Source of the DNA: Mycobacterium asiaticum
Lineage (GTDB): Bacteria; Actinomycetota; Actinomycetes; Mycobacteriales; Mycobacteriaceae
Length of the DNA stretch: 64,000 nucleotides
NCBI RefSeq assembly: GCF_001668675.1
Contig: NZ_LZKQ01000051.1
Coordinates: forward strand, 1-64,000
Reading direction: 5' to 3'
Shown here: piece after piece, positions 29,949-37,596 of the stretch
Layout of the letters: each line of letters begins with the position of its first letter
Position numbering within the stretch: position 1 is the stretch's first letter
Notes under the pieces: model-generated
The model's input: the letters and a program-made list of their open reading frames with translations, nothing else
Told to the model about the DNA's origin: nothing
The model's database searches: none
Translations under genes and position numbers: made by a program

Positions 29949-30593
29949 GTGGCCACCGATTACCGACCAACCTCCCGCACTACACCGACCCGCTACCGGG
30001 ACCGGGCGCGCTATGACCGCGACACCGTGCACCGCATCCTGGACGAATCGCTGATCTGCCACCTCGGATACGTCAACGATGGGCGACCGGTAGTGCTGCC
30101 GACCACGCACGCGCGGCTCGGCGAAGTCCTCTATCTGCACGGCTCGTCGGGCAGCGGCCCGATGCTGGCGGCGCGCTGGGCCGGCATGCCCGTCTGCATC
30201 ACCGCAACACTGGTCGACGGCGTGGTGCTGGCCCGCTCGGCGATGCATCACTCACTGAACTACCGCTCGGTGGTCGTGGTGGGCACCGCCCGCCTGGTCG
30301 AAGATCTTGACGAGAAGCGGCGGGCGCTGGATGCGCTGCTCGACCACATCCGGCCGGGCCGGGCCGGCGACTGCCGGCCACCGAATGCCCGCGAGTTGGC
30401 CGCCACCGCGGTGCTGGCCGTTGATCTGGTCGAGGTTTCGGCGAAGCTTCGCCTCGGCGGGGTGTCCGACGACGACGAAGACCTGAGCCTGCCGTACTGG
30501 GCCGGCGTCGTGCCCCTATCGGTGGCCGCCGGAGCGGCGCAGCCCGCCGACGATCTCGACCCCGCTACCCCGCTGCCGTCATACCTGCGCTGA
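29949..30593 (+). CDS. Pyridoxamine 5'-phosphate oxidase-like flavin protein
   Basis: A 214-residue split-barrel protein of the Pyridox_ox_2 type, expected to bind FMN (or F420). Typical parts are HRILDESLICHLGYVNDG near residue 30-45, TTHARLGEVLYLHGSSGSGP, and YRSVVVVGTARLVED. The GTG start at 29949 has AAGAGG 9 bases upstream. It diverges from the MocR gene and is its likely target. Whether it acts on a B6 vitamer is not shown by the sequence. Confidence 0.8.
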   Translation: MATDYRPTSRTTPTRYRDRARYDRDTVHRILDESLICHLGYVNDGRPVVLPTTHARLGEVLYLHGSSGSGPMLAARWAGMPVCITATLVDGVVLARSAMHHSLNYRSVVVVGTARLVEDLDEKRRALDALLDHIRPGRAGDCRPPNARELAATAVLAVDLVEVSAKLRLGGVSDDDEDLSLPYWAGVVPLSVAAGAAQPADDLDPATPLPSYLR

Positions 30594-30646
30594 CCCGGCC
30601 CGCTCTGCCCCGGGGGCCCGGGCCCACCGGCGCCGGGGCCCGCCCA

Positions 30647-30710
30647 CCCGCGAGGGTGCGCAGCGTGCCAGCAACACGCCGCAAAACCCGGACATCTGCG
30701 CACCTTCGCG
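30647..30710. repeat. Hairpin-forming intergenic repeat, copy 1
   Basis: A 64-bp unit with 15-bp inverted arms: CGCGAGGGTGCGCAG (30649-30663) and CTGCGCACCTTCGCG (30696-30710), one mismatch, and a 32-base loop including acgccgcaaaacccggac. A second copy lies 95 bp further on. No coding role is apparent. Confidence 0.85.
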
Positions 30711-30741
30711 AGGACGGCAAACGCGTCGATGGCACACCGCT

Positions 30742-30805
30742 CCCGCGAGGGTGCGCAGCGTGCCAGCGACACGCCGCAAAACCCGGACATCTGCGCACCT
30801 TCGCG
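30742..30805. repeat. Hairpin-forming intergenic repeat, copy 2
   Basis: Identical to copy 1 except one base in the loop (gccagcgac instead of gccagcaac); arms at 30744-30758 and 30791-30805. It ends about 50 bp from the ilvA stop, between convergent genes, where it could also act as a transcription terminator or mRNA stabiliser. Confidence 0.85.
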
Positions 30806-30857
30806 GCAGAAGGCGGCAGAAGGAGCGCGCAGAAGGAAGGGCGGAAGCGCCAGAAGC

Positions 30858-32141
30858 TCAGAGCAACAGGTAGCGATACGCAGGCGACCCCGGCAGCAGG
30901 GTCTCGACGTGAATCTCGGTCGCCCGCATCCGCGCCAGCAGACCGTCCAGGTCGGCGGCTGATCCCAGCTGCACGCCGACCAGCGCCTCACCCGTCTCAC
31001 GGTTGTTGCGCTTGACGTACTCGAACAGCGTGATGTCGTCGTTGGGGCCGAGCACCTCGTCAAGGAACCGACGCAGGGCGCCCGGCTCCTGCGGGAAGTC
31101 CACCAGGAAGTAGTGCTTGAGGCCGAGGTGCACCAGCGAGCGTTCGAGCACCTCGCCGTAGCGTGACACGTCGTTATTGCCGCCCGAGATCAGACACACC
31201 ACGGTCGACCCGGGCTCGACCTGGGCCTCCAGCAACCCGGCCACCGACAACGCTCCCGCGGGCTCGGCGATGATGCCTTCGTTCTGGTAGAGGTCCAGCA
31301 TCGCGGTGCACACCGCGCCCTCGTCGACGGTGGTGATCGACACCATGTCTCCGGCGGCGGCGAGCGCGGCGTAGGGCAGCGCCCCCGCGCAGGCCACGGC
31401 GGCGCCGTCGACGAATTGGTCCACGTGCTCGAGTGTCACCGGTCCCCCGGCGGCCAGGGCGGCCATCATTGCGGCGGCGCCGGCCGGCTCGATCCCCAGC
31501 ACCGCGGTGTTGGCGGTCCGCTCGGCCAAATAGGTCGTGATGCCGGCGATGCAGCCACCGCCGCCCACCGGCACGATGACCAGGTCCGGCTCCCCACCCA
31601 GCTCGGCGAGTATCTCCACGGCGATGGTGCCCTGGCCGGCCATGGTCCGCAGGTCGTCGTACGGCGGGACCAGGGTGGCGCCGGTGCGTTCGACGTCGGC
31701 GCGCGCGGCCGCGGCGGCCATGTCGTAGGTCGTTCCGCCCACGATCAGTTCGATGTACTGACCGCCGTGGTAGCGAATCCGGTCCCGCTTCTGCTTGGGC
31801 GTCTTGGCGGGCACGTACACCCGGCCGTGCACGCCGAGTGACCGGCACGCGAACGCGAAGCCCTGCGCGTGGTTCCCCGCCGACGAGCACACCACCCCCG
31901 CGGCCAGCTCCTCCTCGGACAGCTGAACCAGCAGGTTGTAGGCGCCGCGCAGCTTGTAGGAGCGCACCACCTGCAGGTCCTCGCGCTTGAGGTACACCGT
32001 CGCGCCGGTGATCTCGGAGAGCCGCTCGCTGAGCTGCAACGGAGTCGGCGTCACCACCGAGGCAATTCGCTGCGCCGCGCGGTCGATATCAACCGCGGAC
32101 AGCGGCGACCTACTCGGGTGCTGGCTCAGTTCGGCGGACAC
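30858..32141 (-). CDS. ilvA: Threonine dehydratase (biosynthetic)
   Basis: PLP enzyme deaminating threonine to 2-oxobutyrate, first step of isoleucine synthesis. The 427-residue protein has the PLP Lys63 in VVRSYKLRGAYN, the SSAGNHAQGFAFACR loop, and the glycine-rich phosphate pocket VPVGGGGCIAG. The C-terminal about 95 residues are the short single ACT-like regulatory domain (HYFLVDFPQEPGALRRFLDE), shorter than in E. coli IlvA, as in other actinobacteria. It ends next to the tandem hairpin repeats and lies downstream of a Ddn-like gene. Confidence 0.94.
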   Translation of the reverse strand: MSAELSQHPSRSPLSAVDIDRAAQRIASVVTPTPLQLSERLSEITGATVYLKREDLQVVRSYKLRGAYNLLVQLSEEELAAGVVCSSAGNHAQGFAFACRSLGVHGRVYVPAKTPKQKRDRIRYHGGQYIELIVGGTTYDMAAAAARADVERTGATLVPPYDDLRTMAGQGTIAVEILAELGGEPDLVIVPVGGGGCIAGITTYLAERTANTAVLGIEPAGAAAMMAALAAGGPVTLEHVDQFVDGAAVACAGALPYAALAAAGDMVSITTVDEGAVCTAMLDLYQNEGIIAEPAGALSVAGLLEAQVEPGSTVVCLISGGNNDVSRYGEVLERSLVHLGLKHYFLVDFPQEPGALRRFLDEVLGPNDDITLFEYVKRNNRETGEALVGVQLGSAADLDGLLARMRATEIHVETLLPGSPAYRYLLL

Positions 32142-32175
32142 CGGTTAATGGTGCCATGGCCGCGACGGGGCCGTA

Positions 32176-32613
32176 TCAGCTCACCGGGGTCAAGACGAAT
32201 ACCGGAATCTGGCGGTCGGTCTTCGTTTGGTATTCGGCGTAGTCCGGCCACGCCGCGACGGCCCGTTCCCACCAGACGGCCTTTTCGTCGCCGAACACCT
32301 CCCGGGCGTCGTATTCGCGGGTGACGCTGCCGTCCTGCAATTCGACGCGCGGGTTCTTGACGACGTTGTGGTACCAAACCGGGTGCTTCGGCGCGCCACC
32401 CAGCGAGGCGACCACCGCGTACTGGCCGTCGTGCTCGACGCGCATCAGCGGCGTACGGCGCAGCTTGCCGGTCTTGGCGCCGATGGTGGTCAGGACGATG
32501 ATCGGCTTGCCCTTGAGCTCTGCGGCCTCGGACCCGCCGGATTCCACGAACTTGTCGGCCTGTTCCCGGGACCAGTCGAAGGGGCTGGGTGCGTACTCAC
32601 CTTGTAGCGGCAT
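32176..32613 (-). CDS. Ddn-like F420-dependent quinone reductase family protein (Rv1558-like)
   Basis: A 145-residue deazaflavin-dependent protein of the family that includes the nitroimidazole-activating Ddn. Characteristic parts: [63 protein letters not shown], and [17 protein letters not shown] at the end. Likely reduces quinones with F420H2 at the membrane face. The ATG at 32613 ([15 protein letters not shown]) matches the family start. It lies 34 bases before ilvA and diverges from a small membrane protein. Confidence 0.85.
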   Translation of the reverse strand: MPLQGEYAPSPFDWSREQADKFVESGGSEAAELKGKPIIVLTTIGAKTGKLRRTPLMRVEHDGQYAVVASLGGAPKHPVWYHNVVKNPRVELQDGSVTREYDAREVFGDEKAVWWERAVAAWPDYAEYQTKTDRQIPVFVLTPVS

Positions 32614-32643
32614 ATCGATCACTCTATGCCGCAGAGCGCCCGC

Positions 32644-32673
32644 ATCGAATGTTTCGATTAGCCGAAATTCGAT
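32644..32673. promoter_or_regulatory. Palindrome between divergent genes
   Basis: ATCGAA(tg)TTTCG-attagc-CGAAATTCGAT: 11-bp arms interrupted by a two-base bulge, centred in the 81-bp gap between the Ddn-like gene and the small membrane protein. It may be an operator for an unlinked regulator or a 5' UTR hairpin. Confidence 0.4.
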
Positions 32674-32694
32674 GTGCTGGGTACACTCACTCTC

Positions 32695-32904
32695 ATGACT
32701 CAACCGGCCTTGAACAGGAGCGATGTGCTGGTCGCGGGCGTCCCGTGGCCGCGGCACAAGCTGTTCGCGGTTATCGCCGGGCTGGTCACTCTGCTGCTTG
32801 TCGGGGCGGTGACCGCCAGCGCAGCGCCGGCGGTGCTGGGCGGGGCCGGTGTCGGCGTCGCGGTCGGGTTGCTGCTCAAGGTCGCTACGGACCTGCGAGG
32901 CTGA
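32695..32904 (+). CDS. Small two-helix membrane protein
   Basis: A 69-residue protein with two hydrophobic helices (about 23-43 and 45-62) separated by an SAAPAV turn, and a positively charged cytosolic side ([10 protein letters not shown]). The ATG at 32695 was preferred over one at 32674 lying within the upstream palindrome. The last 20 bases overlap the end of plsB1 on the other strand. Unknown function. Confidence 0.6.
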   Translation: MTQPALNRSDVLVAGVPWPRHKLFAVIAGLVTLLLVGAVTASAAPAVLGGAGVGVAVGLLLKVATDLRG

Positions 32905-34768
32905 CCCGCCTCCTCGCCATTTCGGCAATGATGTTGACCCTGCGCGTCGCCGTGGCGATCTCGTCTGCGAACTCCTGGCGCCGTTTGGCGATGTCCGCCT
33001 GATCGGCTCCGTCTACCAGCTCACGGTGCCGCGCCAATCGCAGCGCCGTCTTGAACAACTCCATCGATCTGGACTCGGCGTTGGCGATGCGGCGCTGCAG
33101 CTCCCACTGCTTGCCCACTTCGAGACACTCGGCCAGGAACGCTTCCTCGTCCAGCGATTCGTCCTCCAGGGCGGCCAGCCGGTCGGCGACGATGTGGTAC
33201 GCGTCGAGGAACGGTCGCAACACCAGATGCGCCAGCAACACATCCGCCGACTCCAGTAGGTTGCACACCTCCTCGGCCCTGGCGTCCTTTGTGGTGTCCT
33301 CGACCGGGCCGATGAGCCGCACCTCGTCGGCGAGTTCCATCTCGAACTGCGCCCGCCCGGAGAACAGGAACTCGAACTTCAGCAACTCGCGCAGGCTCAG
33401 CGCTTCATCGCGCACGGACGCCGGCGCCACCGTCCCGTCGGTCGAGTTCTCCGACGCCGCCAGCAGCGCCAGCTCGGCGATGGCCCGGTCCACCAGGATG
33501 TGGATCGCGGTGTTGCGGTAGAACGCCGCGACCAGATGCTGGTCGGCGCCGATGCCCCAGACCGCCTCGGTGCCGGCGTCGTAGACGCTGACGACGCCGG
33601 AGTCCACCATCTGGTGCAGGGTCCAGCGGATCGTCGACTTGTTGGTCAGGTCGGCCGCCCCCGCCACCACCCAGTTGCGGGCCGCGATGTAGCTGGCCAG
33701 CGGTCGCACGGTGGCCAGCACCTCGCTGATCGACAGTGACCGGTCGGCGCCCAGCAGCGCCAGGCTCACCACCGCGGTCGGCGTCACCGGCGTGGCGCGG
33801 TTGATCCGGTGTTCCACGTCGAGTGCGATGCGCTCGACGACGGTCTCGGTGCCCGACGGATCGGCGCGCAATTCCTCGAGGCGCTTGCGCAACGGCAACG
33901 GCTCGCCGAAGTCGAGGTAGGCGCGCCCCAGCCGCTCACCCTGCTGGCGGGACAGCCGAACCAAAAACCGGAAGTCCTCGGGCCGCTTGGTCGCGCCGTA
34001 GGCCTCGGTGGTCATGGCCTCCACCTCGTGCAGTTGGTCGTACACGATCGACGTCGGCACCAAATACACTTCGGGGCCGTCGATTTCGTCGACGGCGTCG
34101 GTCAGGTAGCGCAGGATGCCGAACACCGGCGGGCGCAGCTTGCCGGTTCGGGTGCGCCCGCCCTCGATCGACCAGGTGAGGTTGACGTGGTTCTGGACCA
34201 GCTGGGCGGTGTAGGCGCGCAGCACGAACCGGTAGACCGGGATGTCCTTGGTCTGCCGGCGGATGAAGATGGTGCCGGTCCGCTTGGCGAAGCCGCCCAT
34301 CGGGAAGAAGTTCAGGTTGGCCCCGCCGAACGTGAACGCCGACGACAGGCGGTTGGCGGCGATCGCCTCCGGCAGCAGCATGCCGTCCAGGTAGGAGCGG
34401 TGGGAGAAGGCGAAAGCCAGTGTGGCCTTGCGGTCGAGGCGGCGCAGCGCGGCGATCTGATCCTCGTCCACCAGCACGTCATAGGCCCGCATCAACCATC
34501 GGCTGAACCCCCGCCAGGCCTGCACGGCACGCTCGTCCAGCGACGCCGCGACCTCCCGCAGGTAGCCCGCCGCCTCCACCCGCACGCTCGCCGGATCGCG
34601 ACCGAGCTCCTCGGCCAGCGCATCCAATCGCTCACCGAACCATCGGGCGCCCAGCAGCTGGGTCACCGCCTCGGGATCCGTGGGCAGTGCGGTCGTCGAC
34701 TCGTCGACAAATCCGGTGCGCTGCAGAAGCTTTCGCACTCCGCTGCGACCGACCTCCCGTGCAGTCAC
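32885..34768 (-). CDS. plsB1: Glycerol-3-phosphate acyltransferase
   Basis: Membrane-associated acylation of glycerol-3-phosphate at position 1, the entry to phospholipid synthesis. The 627-residue protein carries the PlsB blocks: SHRSYLDG (catalytic HX4D), [30 protein letters not shown] and [16 protein letters not shown] start at 34768, 10 bases after the fadD11 stop, so acyl-CoA made by FadD11 may feed it directly. Corresponds to Rv1551. Confidence 0.92.
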   Translation of the reverse strand: MTAREVGRSGVRKLLQRTGFVDESTTALPTDPEAVTQLLGARWFGERLDALAEELGRDPASVRVEAAGYLREVAASLDERAVQAWRGFSRWLMRAYDVLVDEDQIAALRRLDRKATLAFAFSHRSYLDGMLLPEAIAANRLSSAFTFGGANLNFFPMGGFAKRTGTIFIRRQTKDIPVYRFVLRAYTAQLVQNHVNLTWSIEGGRTRTGKLRPPVFGILRYLTDAVDEIDGPEVYLVPTSIVYDQLHEVEAMTTEAYGATKRPEDFRFLVRLSRQQGERLGRAYLDFGEPLPLRKRLEELRADPSGTETVVERIALDVEHRINRATPVTPTAVVSLALLGADRSLSISEVLATVRPLASYIAARNWVVAGAADLTNKSTIRWTLHQMVDSGVVSVYDAGTEAVWGIGADQHLVAAFYRNTAIHILVDRAIAELALLAASENSTDGTVAPASVRDEALSLRELLKFEFLFSGRAQFEMELADEVRLIGPVEDTTKDARAEEVCNLLESADVLLAHLVLRPFLDAYHIVADRLAALEDESLDEEAFLAECLEVGKQWELQRRIANAESRSMELFKTALRLARHRELVDGADQADIAKRRQEFADEIATATRRVNIIAEMARRRVSLAGP

Positions 34769-34778
34769 CTCATCCCCC

Positions 34779-36602
34779 TCAGGCCGGTTGTGCCGCTGCC
34801 GCGGCGGCGGGCTGGTGTACCTGGTCGCCGGGCTTGTCGGAGTACAACTCCTCGATCTCGGCGGCGTACTTGGCGTGGATCGGTTTGCGTTTGAGCTTCA
34901 TCGTCAAAGTGATCTCGTCACCGCCGGGCTCCCACAGCGTCGGCAGGACACGGAATCGCTTGACCTGCTCCACCCGGGACAGCTTCTGGTTGCCTTCGGC
35001 GACCCCGGCCGCGATCTGCGCGATCACCTCGGGGTCGGCGGCCAGCGCCTGCGGTGTCGGCTCCAGACCGCGCTGGGCCGCGTACGGTCCCACCGAGTCC
35101 GCGTCGAAAACCATCAGCGCGGTGTTGTAGGGCCGACCGTCGCCGATGGCGATCATCACGCCGACCATCGGGCAGGCCGCCACGATCGTGTTCTCAATGT
35201 TGGCCGGCGACATGTTCTTTCCGGCGGCGTTGATGATCAGCTCTTTCTTGCGGTCCACCACCCGCAGGTATCCATCGGCGTCGATCTTCACGATGTCGCC
35301 GGTGTGTAACCATCCGTCGGGGTCGATGGCTTCGGCGGTTTTGGCCGGCTCCTTGCGGTAGCCCTTCATCACCAGCGGCCCCCGAACCAGGAACTCGCCG
35401 TCGTCGGCAATCTTGCCTTCGAGCCCGGGCAGCAGTTTGCCGACGGTGCCCAGACGCGCATCGCGAGGATGACACCCGGTGGCGGCGCAACTGAGCTCCG
35501 ACATCCCCCACACTTCGGCGATGGGGATGCCGATGCCGGCGAAGAATCCGAGCGTCTCCTTGGGAACCGGCGCCGCGCCCGAGATCGCCCACCGTAGTTC
35601 ACCGAAACCGAGCTTCTCCCGCAGTTTCGACAGCACCAACTCGTCGGCCTTGTCCCACTCGGCCGCAACTTCGTCAGGCATCGGCTGACCCGCCAGCATG
35701 GCGGCCGCCCGCTTGTCGGCCACCGACATCGCCCACTGCAGTGCGGCCCGCTTCACCTCGTCGGGCTCGTTGGCCACCACGAATTCGATTCCGGCCTTGA
35801 GCTTTTCCCATATCCGTGGCACGGCACCCCAGACCGTGGGCCGCACGTCCGGCAGGGCGGCGGCGATCGCACGCGGGTCGGACACCGTGGTCACCTGGAT
35901 GCCGAAAAGCTCCTGCGAATATAGGTTGCACATCCGGTCGGCGATGTGTGCCGTCGGCAGATAGGACGTGCTCCGATCGCCGAACTCGACGTCGAGCACC
36001 GCGCTGATCGCGTAGCCCTCGAACAGCAGGTTGGCGTGGGTCATCTCCACGCCCTTGGGGTTCCCGGTGGTGCCGGAGGTGTAGATCAGGGTGACGACGT
36101 CGTCGGGTTGCACCGCGCGCCAGGTCGCCTCGAAGTCGAAGTCATCGGGGGCGGCCGCGTAAAGGTCGTCCAGCGTCATCGTGCCGGCGGGGTTGCCGTC
36201 GATGCAGACGATGTGCTCGATCGGTGTGCCGCTGGCGCGGATCCGCTCCACGTGCTGCTCTTCGCAGATCACCACCTTGGTGTCCGCGTTGGCGAAGACG
36301 TAGGTCAGCTGTTCGGCGGCAAGGGTGTTGTACACCGAAAACGACGTGGCCCCAACGTGTTGCGCGCCCACCTCCAACGGATAGAACTCGACGCGGTTGG
36401 ACATCATCAGTGACACGGTGTCCCCGCGCCGGACTCCCAGACCCGCCAGCCCGGCGGCGACCTTGCGAACCTGGTCGGCGTATTCCCGCCAGGTCAGGGT
36501 CTGGGTTCCGCCGGGTGTGCGCAGCGCGACGGCGTCGGGGTCGATCGCTGCGGTGCGCTGGAAGGCCTCGCACAGGGTGGTCGGACGCTCGGCTGTGGTC
36601 AT
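34779..36602 (-). CDS. fadD11: Long-chain fatty-acid-CoA ligase
   Basis: A 607-residue adenylate-forming enzyme activating fatty acids with ATP and CoA. Motifs: LIYTSGTTGNPKGVEMTH (phosphate loop), WGMSELSCAATG (A5), GWLHTGDIVKIDADGYLRVVDRKKELI (A7/A8) and the C-terminal lysine in LTMKLKRKPI. It is a single intact ORF with a full N-terminal region (LCEAFQRTAAIDPDAVALRT); as I recall, H37Rv carries it as two pieces, fadD11.1 and fadD11. Co-directional with plsB1. Confidence 0.92.
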   Translation of the reverse strand: MTTAERPTTLCEAFQRTAAIDPDAVALRTPGGTQTLTWREYADQVRKVAAGLAGLGVRRGDTVSLMMSNRVEFYPLEVGAQHVGATSFSVYNTLAAEQLTYVFANADTKVVICEEQHVERIRASGTPIEHIVCIDGNPAGTMTLDDLYAAAPDDFDFEATWRAVQPDDVVTLIYTSGTTGNPKGVEMTHANLLFEGYAISAVLDVEFGDRSTSYLPTAHIADRMCNLYSQELFGIQVTTVSDPRAIAAALPDVRPTVWGAVPRIWEKLKAGIEFVVANEPDEVKRAALQWAMSVADKRAAAMLAGQPMPDEVAAEWDKADELVLSKLREKLGFGELRWAISGAAPVPKETLGFFAGIGIPIAEVWGMSELSCAATGCHPRDARLGTVGKLLPGLEGKIADDGEFLVRGPLVMKGYRKEPAKTAEAIDPDGWLHTGDIVKIDADGYLRVVDRKKELIINAAGKNMSPANIENTIVAACPMVGVMIAIGDGRPYNTALMVFDADSVGPYAAQRGLEPTPQALAADPEVIAQIAAGVAEGNQKLSRVEQVKRFRVLPTLWEPGGDEITLTMKLKRKPIHAKYAAEIEELYSDKPGDQVHQPAAAAAAQPA

Positions 36603-36722
36603 CACCGTTCTCCTTGCTCGCCGCACATCACATCGGTGAGCCTACGTCGTTCGAGCGTCACACCGGCGTGGCGTTCGACGGCGAGCGCCACGATAGCGTG
36701 ACGGAGGCATGACGGGCACCCA

Positions 36723-37097
36723 TCAGCACGGGTGGACACCACAGCTGCAGGCGTCGATCGACGGACATGTGCACCGCATCCCCCACTCGATGACTTCCCG
36801 CGCGCGGGCCAATGACGCTATCTGGGCGTCGATCTCGACGAGTTTTCGCTCGGCGAGCGCGCGAGAGGCCGGGCGTCCGGGCGCATCGTCGGCAAACAGC
36901 AGCTGGATCTCCTCCAGCGAAAACCCGGCCGACTTGCAGAGGCGGATCACCTCGAGCCGGCTCAGGATCGAGTCGTCGTAGCGGCGCTGCCCGCCTTTGC
37001 GCTCCGGCGCGGGCACCAGACCGATCTGCTCGTAGTAGCGCAGGGTGGTCGCCGCGATACCGGCGTCGCGGGCCACGTCTCCGATGGTCAGTTGCAT
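36723..37097 (-). CDS. MerR family regulator with C-terminal cysteines
   Basis: A 124-residue MerR protein: winged helix at 1-70 (LTIGDVARDAGIAATTLRYYEQIGL, split here as family signature followed by PERKGGQRRYDD), a dimerisation helix, and a short tail MRCTCPSIDACSCGVHPC with five cysteines. Such a tail could bind metal or an Fe-S cluster and sense redox or metal stress. The ATG at 37097 (MQLTIGD) was chosen; an upstream in-frame start would run through the palindromic promoter. It diverges from an F420-binding oxidase-like gene. Confidence 0.8.
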   Translation of the reverse strand: MQLTIGDVARDAGIAATTLRYYEQIGLVPAPERKGGQRRYDDSILSRLEVIRLCKSAGFSLEEIQLLFADDAPGRPASRALAERKLVEIDAQIASLARAREVIEWGMRCTCPSIDACSCGVHPC

Positions 37098-37112
37098 TCG
37101 AACCTTCCAGGC

Positions 37113-37127
37113 TTGACTTCGAGTCAA
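37113..37127. promoter_or_regulatory. Candidate MerR operator
   Basis: A perfect inverted repeat TTGACT-tcg-AGTCAA in the 52-bp gap between the MerR gene and the divergent flavin/F420-binding gene. TTGACT also serves as a consensus -35 in both directions, as in MerR-controlled promoters with long spacers. Confidence 0.5.
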
Positions 37128-37149
37128 CTCTAAGTTGTTGACTGGCCGC

Positions 37150-37596
37150 ATGCACACCACCACACACGCCGGGTTGGCCGACGCCCGTTACGCCCGCTTG
37201 CGGTCGTTCCGCCGCGACGGCACTCCCGTCGACACCCCGATCTGGTTCGCTTTCGACGGCGATGCGCTGCTGTTCCGCACCAAGGTGGGACCAAAGACCA
37301 AGCGGCTGGCCAGCAACCCTGAGGTGCGGCTCGCCGTCTGCGACTACCGGGGCCGCGTGCAACCCGGGACGACGGACGTCACCGGCCGCGCCACGATACT
37401 GTCGGGCGGCGATGCCGAACGCGCCAACGGCATCCTGCACCGGCGGTACGGCTGGCAGTGGAATATCGTGCCGCTGCTGAAGATTCCGGGCGTGACCAAT
37501 GTGCACCGCGATCTGCCGCTGCGGGAGAAGCTGCGGCGGGCGCGTGACCGTGGGCTGTGGCCGGACAGCGCGATTGTGCGGGTGGAGTTCGCCTAA
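37150..37596 (+). CDS. PPOX-class F420-dependent protein
   Basis: A 148-residue split-barrel protein of the pyridoxamine-oxidase-like, F420-dependent class. Family parts: [22 protein letters not shown] near residue 13-33, [31 protein letters not shown] and VTGRATIL. Probably an F420H2-dependent reductase of unknown substrate. The ATG at 37150 gives the family start. It converges on dnaE1 with a 4-base overlap, and the divergent MerR gene is its probable regulator. Confidence 0.8.
   Translation: MHTTTHAGLADARYARLRSFRRDGTPVDTPIWFAFDGDALLFRTKVGPKTKRLASNPEVRLAVCDYRGRVQPGTTDVTGRATILSGGDAERANGILHRRYGWQWNIVPLLKIPGVTNVHRDLPLREKLRRARDRGLWPDSAIVRVEFA

Noticed and set aside
30601..30650. GC-run palindromes (gggggcccgggccc) as an insertion sequence end
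   Set aside because: Low-complexity GC sequence after a stop codon; no transposase and no target duplication.
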